Under the pieces are notes generated by a model, which worked only from the letters and a program-made list of their open reading frames with translations, was not told the origin of the DNA and made no database searches. This document shows positions 1 through 6,090 of a stretch of DNA of 6,131 nucleotides, piece by piece (the first letter of the stretch is position 1; each line of letters begins with the position of its first letter). This DNA comes from Nostoc sp. CHAB 5715 (lineage in GTDB: Bacteria > Cyanobacteriota > Cyanobacteriia > Cyanobacteriales > Nostocaceae), in NCBI RefSeq assembly GCF_020829685.1, contig NZ_JAIVFR010000423.1, positions 1-6,131 on the forward strand, given 5' to 3'. The position numbers were made by a program, and so were the translations under genes.

Positions 1-3000
1 TACTGACTCAATTAAAGAACTAAAACAACTCAATTATTTAAAAAACGGCAATCTCCTAAATCTCCAATTAAAATCAATTGGAACTACTAAAGATGAGGGA
101 GCATTCATTATTGCTGAATCTCCTCATGGCAATTTATTAAGAATCAATAAAATTAATAGCTATGACTTTAAAGGTCAGATATTTGATGATAATCAATATA
201 GAAGCGTCAGTTTAGAAATACCTGCAACCAAAAATAGAGATGCAGTATTTTTAAATGGGGAATTACTCGGAGTATTGCACTATAAAAAAGATAAAGAAGC
301 TCTACAAAAATTGGGAGTTCTTAATCCTGGTCAGATGGGTTCTGTACCTTGTACGCTCCAAAGCAACTTTTCCCACACCTTTGTGAAGGTAGACTCCTCC
401 ACAGTACAGTATCCTAAAATATGGACAAAGGAATCTCAAGCCTTCCAGGACACCACTAAACAAGCCGTGGTTACTAAACAAGAGGTGATGGTTGAAAAAA
501 GTGCGCCATTTCTTCAGAAGGTAAAGGAACGACCCACTATCCTATTTACCAGTCAAGAAGATAAAATGTTGGGACTGATGGGAATGGCGGTGGACAACCA
601 CAAAACAGAATTTGTTCAGAACTGGTTGAAATCCAAAGGTATTGAATTTAATATTGTAGCTCAGGAAGATGTGCCCTTAGAAACCAAAAAAGGTCTTTCT
701 GTACTTTACCTAGCAATCAGCACAATTCAATCTGATGACCTCAAAGCATTCAAGGACAAGTTTGGGGAACCCTTGGATGCTGATGGTGCAAATAGCGCTT
801 ACAATAAACGTCTAAATTCTCTTCCCAATAGACCGCAAGCGTTCCGTCAGGTTGCCGTAGGCATTGGCAATCATCCAAACCAAGTTACCAAACTGGGTTC
901 ATCTGCTACCACACAAGCTGTAGCTGCACTCAATTCTCACACTGTCAGTACAACAACTCAAACACCAGTACATCCTCAAAATCATCCCACAATATCGACA
1001 CCCAGCCAAGGGGCCATACAACCTCCAGCTAACACCACCATCAAGCAAGACATCCTGGAAGTGAAAGCAGGGATAATTGTGCAGCAGGTCAACTGTCAAC
1101 GAAAGATGGGCGCGGGATTGGCAGCTGCGTTCGTCGAAGACGTGCCGGAGGCAGTCGCCCAGAAATGGTCTACAGTTAAACAAGAATACCTGCACAAACA
1201 AGACTGGCAACTGGGCGATGTACAGTTTGTACAGGTAACAAAGCCTGGAGAACCCACCCTAGTAATAGCCAACGTTGCTGGGCAGTATGACTACGGCACT
1301 AATTCTAGACAAACTGACTTTGAAGCATTAAGACGGGGACTTGCCCAAGTTAACCAGTATGCCTTGGACAATAACCTACCCGTCTATATCCCTGAACGCC
1401 TGGGTTCGGGACTCGCTGGTGGTAAAACGCAACAAGAGAAGGATCAGACTTGGGGGACGGTAAAAGCGATTGTTGCCGAAACCATACCGAATGCCACCAT
1501 TGTATCCAAACCCCAAGAGGAGGAAGTTGTCATATCTGGCAAACCAGTGCAGATGGTCTTCCCCCTCAAAATGCACTTCGTTCCTAATCCTTTGCCAGTG
1601 AATACCACCATCGATGCGATGCGGGGATATGGGCGCTGTCACACAACAAGGACATACGAACCGTATAAAGCTTATGGATTTAAAGAAGGGGAGATTGCGA
1701 TCGCTGTTGCGGGTTCTAAGCAAGTCGCCTTCCGAGTGGGCAAGCAATACCGCATTACCCAGGAAATGATTACCGACCCAGCCTACCAACAGCAGTGGGC
1801 AGCAAGGGAAAAGCACAGCGCCCAGGAGCTTGTTACCTTCAAGGACAAACTCGAAGTGTGGGGACTGCACATGGAACCACTGGGGGATTACGTCAACGGC
1901 AAAATTGTACCATTCTTCACCCCAAGCCTTGAGCCATCTTCTGCTACATCTACTGTATCTCCATCTCTGCCAGCAGCTACACCCCCCACAATCTCCACAA
2001 CTACCATTAGCTCCCCAATTAATATCGGCTCCAGAAGTCCCGACCCACTGGGATCTGCCCTTAGCAATCCCACTGTCAGCGCAAAGGAATTGGGAAACAT
2101 CAACGGAGACTACCCAGTATCTTTGGGCGACAATGCAGCAGTGCCAGCAGGAAAATACGGCCCGGAGACTTATGCTCAAGATAAAGCTGCTGGAGTACCT
2201 TTCCTTTCCGCAGAACAAGCCTACCAACACTACAAACAGACTGTTCCCCAGGGGGAGCAGCGAGTACAGTTGATGGCAGAAATCATCCAAGCTAAGTTAG
2301 AGCAACACCCCAAATTGTTTGAAGCCATCACACAAAGGGGAGGGGTGGAATGGTTGGAAAACTGCACTCACTACGTTACCTCAAGCAGAGATAACTACTG
2401 GGAAGGCAAGGGCAAGGACTCCCCCTTCATCCGCGCTCTCATCTCAGGATACGCCAAAGTTTTGGAAACATCCCAAACTGCCGATAGCGTTCCGTCAGGT
2501 TGCCGTAGGCATCACGTAGCGTGTCCGCAGGGCATAGGGAGGCATGAATCTGCCATAAATATTGCTGAAACCTTATCAAATAATACCGCCTCTGTCTCCA
2601 GAGTGGAAGAAATAACAGTCTCTACATCACTTAGCTCTTCCGCAAAAATCAGTAATCCTCTGGCACAATTAAAACCTCTAAACGATGCCGTAGCACATCA
2701 CATGGAAAAAGATGTGGCAATGGCAGAAGTTGCTACTCAATTTATTGGTAAATCGGCAGCACCACCCAATACGCCTTCTAGTACTCGCAATTACGAGCAA
2801 GCTTGGGGAGGACGGGCAAATACTGGAGTATATTCAGCCAATGATACAATTATGGTCTCTGGCTCTGGCCCGTGGCGGGGAGTTACCCAGCAAAAAATTC
2901 TCGAAACCTTTAAAAACCATTATGTGCCTTTGCTAGATAAAGCGATCGCATCTGGCAGTTCTTTTGTAGTGGGCAATGCTGCTGGCACTGATCAACTAGT

Positions 3001-3745
3001 ACAAAAATACTTGCAGGAACATGGATATAAGCTGGAGAGCTTCAACAGTGATGGTTACACATGCGCTTCATCGCTAGAACTAGTTACTTCTGTTGATAGC
3101 AGCAAAGCCCAAGACGTTACACCCACACAAAACATTGCTGCACAATCCCCAGAACCACCAACACAGCCGACTGCCGTAACTCTAACCGCAGTAACCACTC
3201 GCCTCCCAACAACTCAAAATCCTTTGGTTACATCTTCCCAAAATATTCCCCAAACGGGAGTGATAGCTGACACTGTGGGAAGTTATGAGCAAGCCACTAT
3301 TGATAGTTTGAGAAATTGGTATGGTGCAGCGGACAAACTGGGCAAGTCAGAAGAATACAAAAACCGGATTGCAGAAGTCGCTATTGGGTTTAAATCTGGG
3401 CAGGGATTGTCAGAGAAAGTGTTGATTGCTATGACCAAAGATATGAAAGAATTGCGCTCTATAAATCGGCTTACTCAAATTGCTCAAAGAATTAGTGATG
3501 TTCTGGGACAACCTGGAGAAAGCGGTTCCATCCAAGTCAAAGGTAAAACCTATGACATTTCTCTCAATTCCTCCCAAAAAGATTTAACAATTTTCCAGAA
3601 AAATGGAAATGTTATTCTTGATATTCAATCAGGTCAAGTACAAACCAACCAAATCTCTTCTGAAATACTCAAAAATTTTGAACAAATTAACACAAAAATT
3701 GATACGGCTTTAGCTCAAGTGAAATCTGAATATATAGAAATGTAA
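1..3745 (+). CDS. Giant multidomain polyvalent-type protein (macro, ASCH-like, NADAR, SLOG domains), 5' partial
   Basis: The frame is open from base 2 without a stop, so the gene begins before the window and the TTG at 275 is an internal Leu codon. Residues are numbered from base 2. About 1247 are visible: 1-165 and 166-285, unrecognised; macro domain 350-502; ASCH/PUA-like 514-638; NADAR-like 700-823; SLOG-like 947-1029; an unrecognised C-terminal domain about 1099-1247. Linkers rich in T, S, P and Q lie at about 289-347, 639-697 and 1030-1093. Residues 828-943 join NADAR to SLOG and contain a repeat-derived stretch. No signal peptide or membrane segment is visible, so it is probably cytoplasmic. 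The layout matches polyvalent proteins of phages and conjugative elements; any relaxase, primase or methylase domain would lie upstream, unseen. Domain calls come from motifs read by eye. The role in erasing or sensing ADP-ribose or NAD-derived signals is inference. Confidence 0.9.
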   Translation, partial: TDSIKELKQLNYLKNGNLLNLQLKSIGTTKDEGAFIIAESPHGNLLRINKINSYDFKGQIFDDNQYRSVSLEIPATKNRDAVFLNGELLGVLHYKKDKEALQKLGVLNPGQMGSVPCTLQSNFSHTFVKVDSSTVQYPKIWTKESQAFQDTTKQAVVTKQEVMVEKSAPFLQKVKERPTILFTSQEDKMLGLMGMAVDNHKTEFVQNWLKSKGIEFNIVAQEDVPLETKKGLSVLYLAISTIQSDDLKAFKDKFGEPLDADGANSAYNKRLNSLPNRPQAFRQVAVGIGNHPNQVTKLGSSATTQAVAALNSHTVSTTTQTPVHPQNHPTISTPSQGAIQPPANTTIKQDILEVKAGIIVQQVNCQRKMGAGLAAAFVEDVPEAVAQKWSTVKQEYLHKQDWQLGDVQFVQVTKPGEPTLVIANVAGQYDYGTNSRQTDFEALRRGLAQVNQYALDNNLPVYIPERLGSGLAGGKTQQEKDQTWGTVKAIVAETIPNATIVSKPQEEEVVISGKPVQMVFPLKMHFVPNPLPVNTTIDAMRGYGRCHTTRTYEPYKAYGFKEGEIAIAVAGSKQVAFRVGKQYRITQEMITDPAYQQQWAAREKHSAQELVTFKDKLEVWGLHMEPLGDYVNGKIVPFFTPSLEPSSATSTVSPSLPAATPPTISTTTISSPINIGSRSPDPLGSALSNPTVSAKELGNINGDYPVSLGDNAAVPAGKYGPETYAQDKAAGVPFLSAEQAYQHYKQTVPQGEQRVQLMAEIIQAKLEQHPKLFEAITQRGGVEWLENCTHYVTSSRDNYWEGKGKDSPFIRALISGYAKVLETSQTADSVPSGCRRHHVACPQGIGRHESAINIAETLSNNTASVSRVEEITVSTSLSSSAKISNPLAQLKPLNDAVAHHMEKDVAMAEVATQFIGKSAAPPNTPSSTRNYEQAWGGRANTGVYSANDTIMVSGSGPWRGVTQQKILETFKNHYVPLLDKAIASGSSFVVGNAAGTDQLVQKYLQEHGYKLESFNSDGYTCASSLELVTSVDSSKAQDVTPTQNIAAQSPEPPTQPTAVTLTAVTTRLPTTQNPLVTSSQNIPQTGVIADTVGSYEQATIDSLRNWYGAADKLGKSEEYKNRIAEVAIGFKSGQGLSEKVLIAMTKDMKELRSINRLTQIAQRISDVLGQPGESGSIQVKGKTYDISLNSSQKDLTIFQKNGNVILDIQSGQVQTNQISSEILKNFEQINTKIDTALAQVKSEYIEM
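838..864. repeat. 27-bp interspersed repeat, copy 1, in coding sequence
   Basis: This 27-bp stretch, from AGCGTTCC to GTAGGCAT, is identical to 2486-2512. It contains the mini-palindrome TGCC-GTA-GGCA. Here it is read in the frame that gives AFRQVAVG, just after the second unrecognised domain and before the first low-complexity linker. The copy stops at GGCAT; the longer palindromic extension seen in copy 2 is absent. Confidence 0.8.
1049..1508 (+). other. Macro domain within the giant protein
   Basis: Residues about 350-502 fit a macro domain, an ADP-ribose-binding fold that in some families removes ADP-ribose from proteins or DNA. The N-terminal loop reads VNCQRKMGAGLA (363-374), the usual asparagine plus glycine-rich ligand loop. 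The second loop is LGSGLAGG (467-474), preceded by the strand LPVYIP. The length of about 150 residues is normal. YDYGTNSRQTDFEAL between them resembles small cyanobacterial 'Appr-1-p processing' proteins. I cannot tell from the motifs whether it is catalytic or only binds ligand. Confidence 0.8.
1541..1915 (+). other. ASCH/PUA-like domain within the giant protein
   Basis: Residues about 514-638. The segment GRCHTTRTYEPYKAYGFKEG (544-563) resembles the 'GrKT.T.R ... GD' start of ASCH domains, followed by alternating beta-like stretches (IAIAVAG, QVAFRVGKQYRIT). ASCH domains are PUA-fold modules linked to RNA or modified-nucleotide binding, and some are nucleases. The match is by pattern only and the canonical lysine is replaced (C-H-T-T-R), so the family assignment is tentative. 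Confidence 0.4.
1697..1704. repeat. HIP1 octamer GCGATCGC
   Basis: Perfect HIP1 (highly iterated palindrome) site, a marker of many cyanobacterial genomes. It lies in the ASCH-like part of the giant gene and is read there as part of EIAIAVAG. Confidence 0.85.
2096..2470 (+). other. NADAR (YbiA-like) domain within the giant protein
   Basis: Residues about 700-823. SAEQAYQHYK (736-745) matches the 'SSEHyyQaqK' block that holds the family's key glutamate (here E738). The block DNYWEGKG (797-804) matches the 'D..WG.G' signature near the C-terminal end. Between them, AKLEQHPKLFEAI parallels the family's 'aKF.QhpeL...L' helix. NADAR domains are N-glycosidases acting on ADP-ribose-linked or related substrates, including ADP-ribosylated guanine in DNA. 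One glycine of the usual WG pair is replaced by Glu (E801). Confidence 0.65.
2486..2540. repeat. Palindromic interspersed repeat, copy 2, inserted in coding sequence
   Basis: The first 27 bases match 838-864 exactly. The element continues with two more small palindromes. Consecutive hairpins are TGCC-GTA-GGCA (2501-2511), CACG-TAG-CGTG (2513-2523) and TGTCC-GCA-GGGCA (2522-2534, one G-T pair). This tandem mini-hairpin design is typical of Nostocales interspersed repeats. It is translated as an atypical Cys/Arg/His-rich stretch (SGCRRHHVACPQGIGRH) directly after the NADAR-like domain, in a different frame from copy 1. The right edge is approximate. Confidence 0.75.
2840..3086 (+). other. SLOG-like Rossmannoid domain within the giant protein
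   Basis: Residues about 947-1029. The first strand and loop are IMVSGSGPWRGV (950-961). A long helix and a second strand lead into VVGNAAGTDQLVQKYL, with GNAAGTD at 991-997. This is the 'hhsG.R.h ... hh.GgA.GaD..h' layout of SLOG/DUF2493-like domains, which bind nucleotides and NAD derivatives; the SLOG domain of Thoeris ThsA, for example, senses a cyclic ADP-ribose isomer. A HIP1 site lies in the coding sequence between the two loops. Ligand specificity cannot be read from the sequence. Confidence 0.6.
2942..2949. repeat. HIP1 octamer GCGATCGC
   Basis: Second perfect HIP1 site, in the SLOG-like part of the giant gene, read as Ala-Ile-Ala. Confidence 0.85.
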
Positions 3746-3795
3746 CTAACTTACTATAGAATTCCTATTTTATTTTTTAAAAATCCTCAAACCAT

Positions 3796-3832
3796 AAGTC
3801 TCGGCTATCAAGGATTAAAGTCTCAGTATACT
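3796..3832 (+). promoter_or_regulatory. Possible promoter/operator: paired AAGTCTC repeats and a TATACT box
   Basis: The 140-base gap between the giant gene and the next one holds two direct copies of AAGTCTC (3796-3802 and 3818-3824), 22 bases apart, about two helical turns. TATACT, a good -10 match, follows at 3827-3832. No convincing -35 hexamer is visible. If used, transcription would start near 3840, about 45 bases before the ATG at 3886. Short motifs in AT-rich DNA can arise by chance, so this is weak. Confidence 0.2.
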
Positions 3833-3885
3833 TACCAAGCATCAAACCAGTTCCCATATCATCTCAAATATAAACATCACAAATC

Positions 3886-4749
3886 ATGGCTACAAATCCT
3901 TTAGTAACACTTGCAGAAACTACCTCCAAAATTTCAGAAGATATATCTCCTGCCAAAGCTGCTTATATCCTCAGCCAGATTTTAGAGCGCATTGGGTATG
4001 ATGAGGAATCTTTTGAAACCAGTGTAGAGCAATTTAGTCTTTCTGAGCAAGAGGATGCTATCAAAACTTTATCAGAGATAATTGGTGGAGTGAATTCAGG
4101 AAAGTCTTATGAAGAGTCGATATTAACAGCATTCTCTTTAGCAGAGGATGGTTTTACAGAAGTTGAACAAGAGGCAGCAAACTTATCATTGGTAGAGGGA
4201 CTTGCTGAAGAATTTAATAATAAGGTAGAACCCTTAGCATTGATAGGAGTAAGTGAAACATTGCAGCGACAAGAGAGGAAGGATGAAATACAGAACACTT
4301 CAACATTCACTAGAGATGTGATTGAGGAAGTAACTTATCTGACTAAACAAGAAGAAACTTCAGCAAACCTTCAGCAGCAAAATACAGAAAACATGCACCG
4401 ATATGTAATTCCGCTAGCCTTAACAAGACTAATGAAAGAGGAGTCAGTTATAGAGAGTAGGGATACTGAAGATTTAAAAACCAGAATATATGAGTCAGAG
4501 AAGTTTACTGCAATACTAAAATTTACTCCTGGGGGCGAGCAGTTATTAGCTTTGGATAGAAATGCTCCCCTAGAGAATAATGAAGAAGCCAGAGCCTTGG
4601 AAGCTACGAGAGAATCTTCTCAGCTAAGATTTGAGGTTATTATCAATAATCTCACCCAACAAGAGCTAGAAAAAATCAAAATTATAGCTCTACAAGAGGC
4701 TCAAAATCTACCTCAAAATAGGAGACAACAAGGGGAACTAGGTGAATGA
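3886..4749 (+). CDS. Acidic helical protein of unknown function
   Basis: A 287-residue protein that I do not recognise. It begins at an ATG (MATNPLVTLAET) with no clear Shine-Dalgarno sequence, which is common in cyanobacteria. It is strongly acidic, with Glu very frequent, and appears mainly alpha-helical: for example 'PAKAAYILSQILERIGYDEE' near the N-terminus and a Gln/Glu-rich C-terminal helix (LTQQELEKIKIIALQEAQNL). I see no signal peptide, membrane segment, cysteine cluster or catalytic motif. It ends in a polar QNRRQQGELGE tail. It follows the giant gene by 140 bases on the same strand and has a similar AT-rich composition to that gene's 3' end, so it may belong to the same mobile element. 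It converges with the nuclease-like gene 62 bases downstream. A DNA-binding or anti-defence role would be guesswork. Confidence 0.8.
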   Translation: MATNPLVTLAETTSKISEDISPAKAAYILSQILERIGYDEESFETSVEQFSLSEQEDAIKTLSEIIGGVNSGKSYEESILTAFSLAEDGFTEVEQEAANLSLVEGLAEEFNNKVEPLALIGVSETLQRQERKDEIQNTSTFTRDVIEEVTYLTKQEETSANLQQQNTENMHRYVIPLALTRLMKEESVIESRDTEDLKTRIYESEKFTAILKFTPGGEQLLALDRNAPLENNEEARALEATRESSQLRFEVIINNLTQQELEKIKIIALQEAQNLPQNRRQQGELGE

Positions 4750-4811
4750 ATGAAACTTGCCCAACAAAAGCACTCTACTGACTCTCTGATAAGATACCGA
4801 TAAGTTTAAAA

Positions 4812-5711
4812 TTAAATCCCTCTTACTCCAAACCTTGCCAACAATTCCTCACGGGATAGTTCAAGACACAGGCGAGTATATTCCTCTGGCATTAACTGTA
4901 GTAGGGGTTCAATTACTCTTGACAATTCGTCATCCAAAGACCCAAACCTGACTCTAAGTAAATTCTCCACCACTAAGCGTTGTCCTTCTAGCCTTGCTTG
5001 CTGTTTTGTTGCTTCTTCCCATTGCTGATAAGCTTGTGATAAGTTCATAATCAACTCCTCGTCATCTTCAGTTAAATTTTCGTTCTGTTGGACTAAGACA
5101 ATACGCCAATTAGTGATGAGTCTTAGCGTATTTTGTCGTAACAGGTTGCTTTGCGGGAGTGCCAGTAATTCACTAACGGCTTGGCGTTGAGTTTCCCCCC
5201 TACCTAAAATCCTCAGCCACAGAGTTTCAATTGTCTGTGGTAATTGGTTAACTGCGACTACAGCTGTCCTGAAAGATTCAGGTAAGAAGTAAACACCAGG
5301 CAGCCAATTTTCTAGCTCTAGTCTAGCGCCAAAACTGTTGAGCAAAGATTCTGAAGCAGAAGGTGCTAAAATCCAGAGACGCGGTAAACCATCTTCTGGT
5401 AAAGAAGTATTTTCTCGCCTTGCTTTGCGCTGCAACTCCCCGTAAAAAGAAAATAACTTGAGGATACAATTACGCACCTCAGTTTTACTAGGTTGATTGC
5501 GAAATGGTTCTAACAGCGAAGCGCTCCTCACAATTCTACCGAGTAACCCCAAAGACTGCGCGTTAGCCTTGGGCGACGGTGCAGGGGAGAACAAAATATC
5601 CACTTGGCGAACTTCATCAGTCACTTCGCGGCTGACTTCCACTTTTCCCAAAGGAGAAAGCAATTCTTCTAAATACTGCTTCGCAAACTGGTCGTGAGGC
5701 TGTCGGATCAT
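4812..5711 (-). CDS. Rpn/PD-(D/E)XK nuclease-like protein with C-terminal DUF4351
   Basis: A 299-residue member of a family common in cyanobacteria, often labelled hypothetical or, wrongly, 'flagellar assembly protein H'. The N-terminus, MIRQPHDQFAKQYLEELLSP followed by EVSREVTDEVRQVDILF, fits the start of PD-(D/E)XK nuclease-like Rpn proteins; D38 in the VDI strand is a candidate metal ligand. The middle holds ETLWLRILGRG and a helical ELIMNLSQAYQQWEEATKQQ. Residues about 242-297 (RLVVENLLRVRFGSLDDELS through LSREELLARF) match DUF4351. Relatives in which this family is multi-copy are linked to recombination-promoting nucleases/transposase-like proteins, but activity here is unproven. I chose the ATG at 5711. 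A TTG lies one codon upstream and an in-frame TAA two codons beyond that, so no longer start is possible. It looks intact. It has no good ribosome binding site. Confidence 0.85.
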   Translation of the reverse strand: MIRQPHDQFAKQYLEELLSPLGKVEVSREVTDEVRQVDILFSPAPSPKANAQSLGLLGRIVRSASLLEPFRNQPSKTEVRNCILKLFSFYGELQRKARRENTSLPEDGLPRLWILAPSASESLLNSFGARLELENWLPGVYFLPESFRTAVVAVNQLPQTIETLWLRILGRGETQRQAVSELLALPQSNLLRQNTLRLITNWRIVLVQQNENLTEDDEELIMNLSQAYQQWEEATKQQARLEGQRLVVENLLRVRFGSLDDELSRVIEPLLQLMPEEYTRLCLELSREELLARFGVRGI

Positions 5712-5791
5712 CAACTTTTAGGTTCAATAACATTGCTTAGAGTACCAGAAGCATCCACACCATAACATCCAACATTCAACACCTAGAGAAG

Positions 5792-6019
5792 TCACGGGGG
5801 AGTGGTTGGTTGGGAGAACGGGAGTTGGATAGTAAATGTAGAACCAAGACCAGGGGAGGAGGAAACCCCAATATTCCCCTTATGAGCTTCAACAATTTGC
5901 TTTGCCAAGTACAGTCCCAACCCAAACCCCACGCTTCTGTGACCTCTCACACCACAGTAGAATCTGCTAAAAATCTTGGGCAAATCCTCATCAGAGATTC
6001 CCATCCCAATACTGCTCGG
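5792..6019 (-). pseudogene. Remnant of a sensor histidine kinase (C-terminal HATPase part)
   Basis: The minus strand encodes the end of a GHKL ATPase domain: SIGMGISDEDLPKIFSRFY (G1 and F box area), then VGFGLGLYLAKQIVEAHKG (G2 box) and SSSPGLGSTFTIQLPF, the usual last strand of histidine kinases. The aspartate expected in the 'DxGxGI' G1 box is absent (PSSIGMGI), and an in-frame TAA stands at 6020-6022. Upstream, none of the three frames shows an N box, a HisKA dimerisation helix or a phospho-accepting histidine. An ATG at 6004 could in principle start a 70-residue peptide, but that could not act as a kinase. I read it as a decayed 3' fragment whose 5' part was deleted or replaced. Confidence 0.75.
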
Positions 6020-6050
6020 TTAAGGAGAAGTAGAGGTAAAACAAAGAAAA

Positions 6051-6081
6051 TTTTGTTCGCGTAAAACATCCGCGAACAAAA
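6051..6081 (-). terminator. Probable intrinsic terminator of the minus-strand gene at the right edge
   Basis: A perfect 11-bp inverted repeat, TTTTGTTCGCG (6051-6061) and CGCGAACAAAA (6071-6081), encloses a 9-base loop. On the minus strand it begins 9 bases after the stop codon at 6091 and is followed by a T-rich run (TTTTCTTTGTTTT). On the plus strand no T-run follows, so the signal points one way. A protein-binding operator is the alternative. Confidence 0.55.
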
Positions 6082-6090
6082 GGATTGGAC

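Noticed and set aside
275..277. TTG as start of the giant gene
   Set aside because: The same frame is open for a further 91 codons back to the window edge, with ordinary protein-like sequence and no nearby ribosome binding site.
1830..2273. 147-codon plus-strand frame overlapping the giant gene
   Set aside because: It covers the linker in another frame and yields a His/Leu/Pro-rich product typical of out-of-frame reading of T/S/P codons.
1376..2290. 304-codon open frame on the minus strand
   Set aside because: It lies wholly inside the giant gene, its product is rich in Cys, Trp and Arg runs without domain motifs, and it opposes clear macro, ASCH-like and NADAR coding sequence. It is an antisense shadow.
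3782..3816. AATCCT/AGGATT inverted repeat after the giant gene as a terminator
   Set aside because: The stem is only 6 bp, the loop is 23 bases, and no T-run follows it.
4750..4811. Bidirectional terminator between the convergent genes
   Set aside because: Only a 6-bp AAACTT/AAGTTT match with a long loop is present. No convincing hairpin with a T-tail was found.
5810..6064. 84-codon plus-strand frame opposite the histidine kinase remnant
   Set aside because: The minus strand carries unmistakable HATPase motifs, while the plus-strand product has none.
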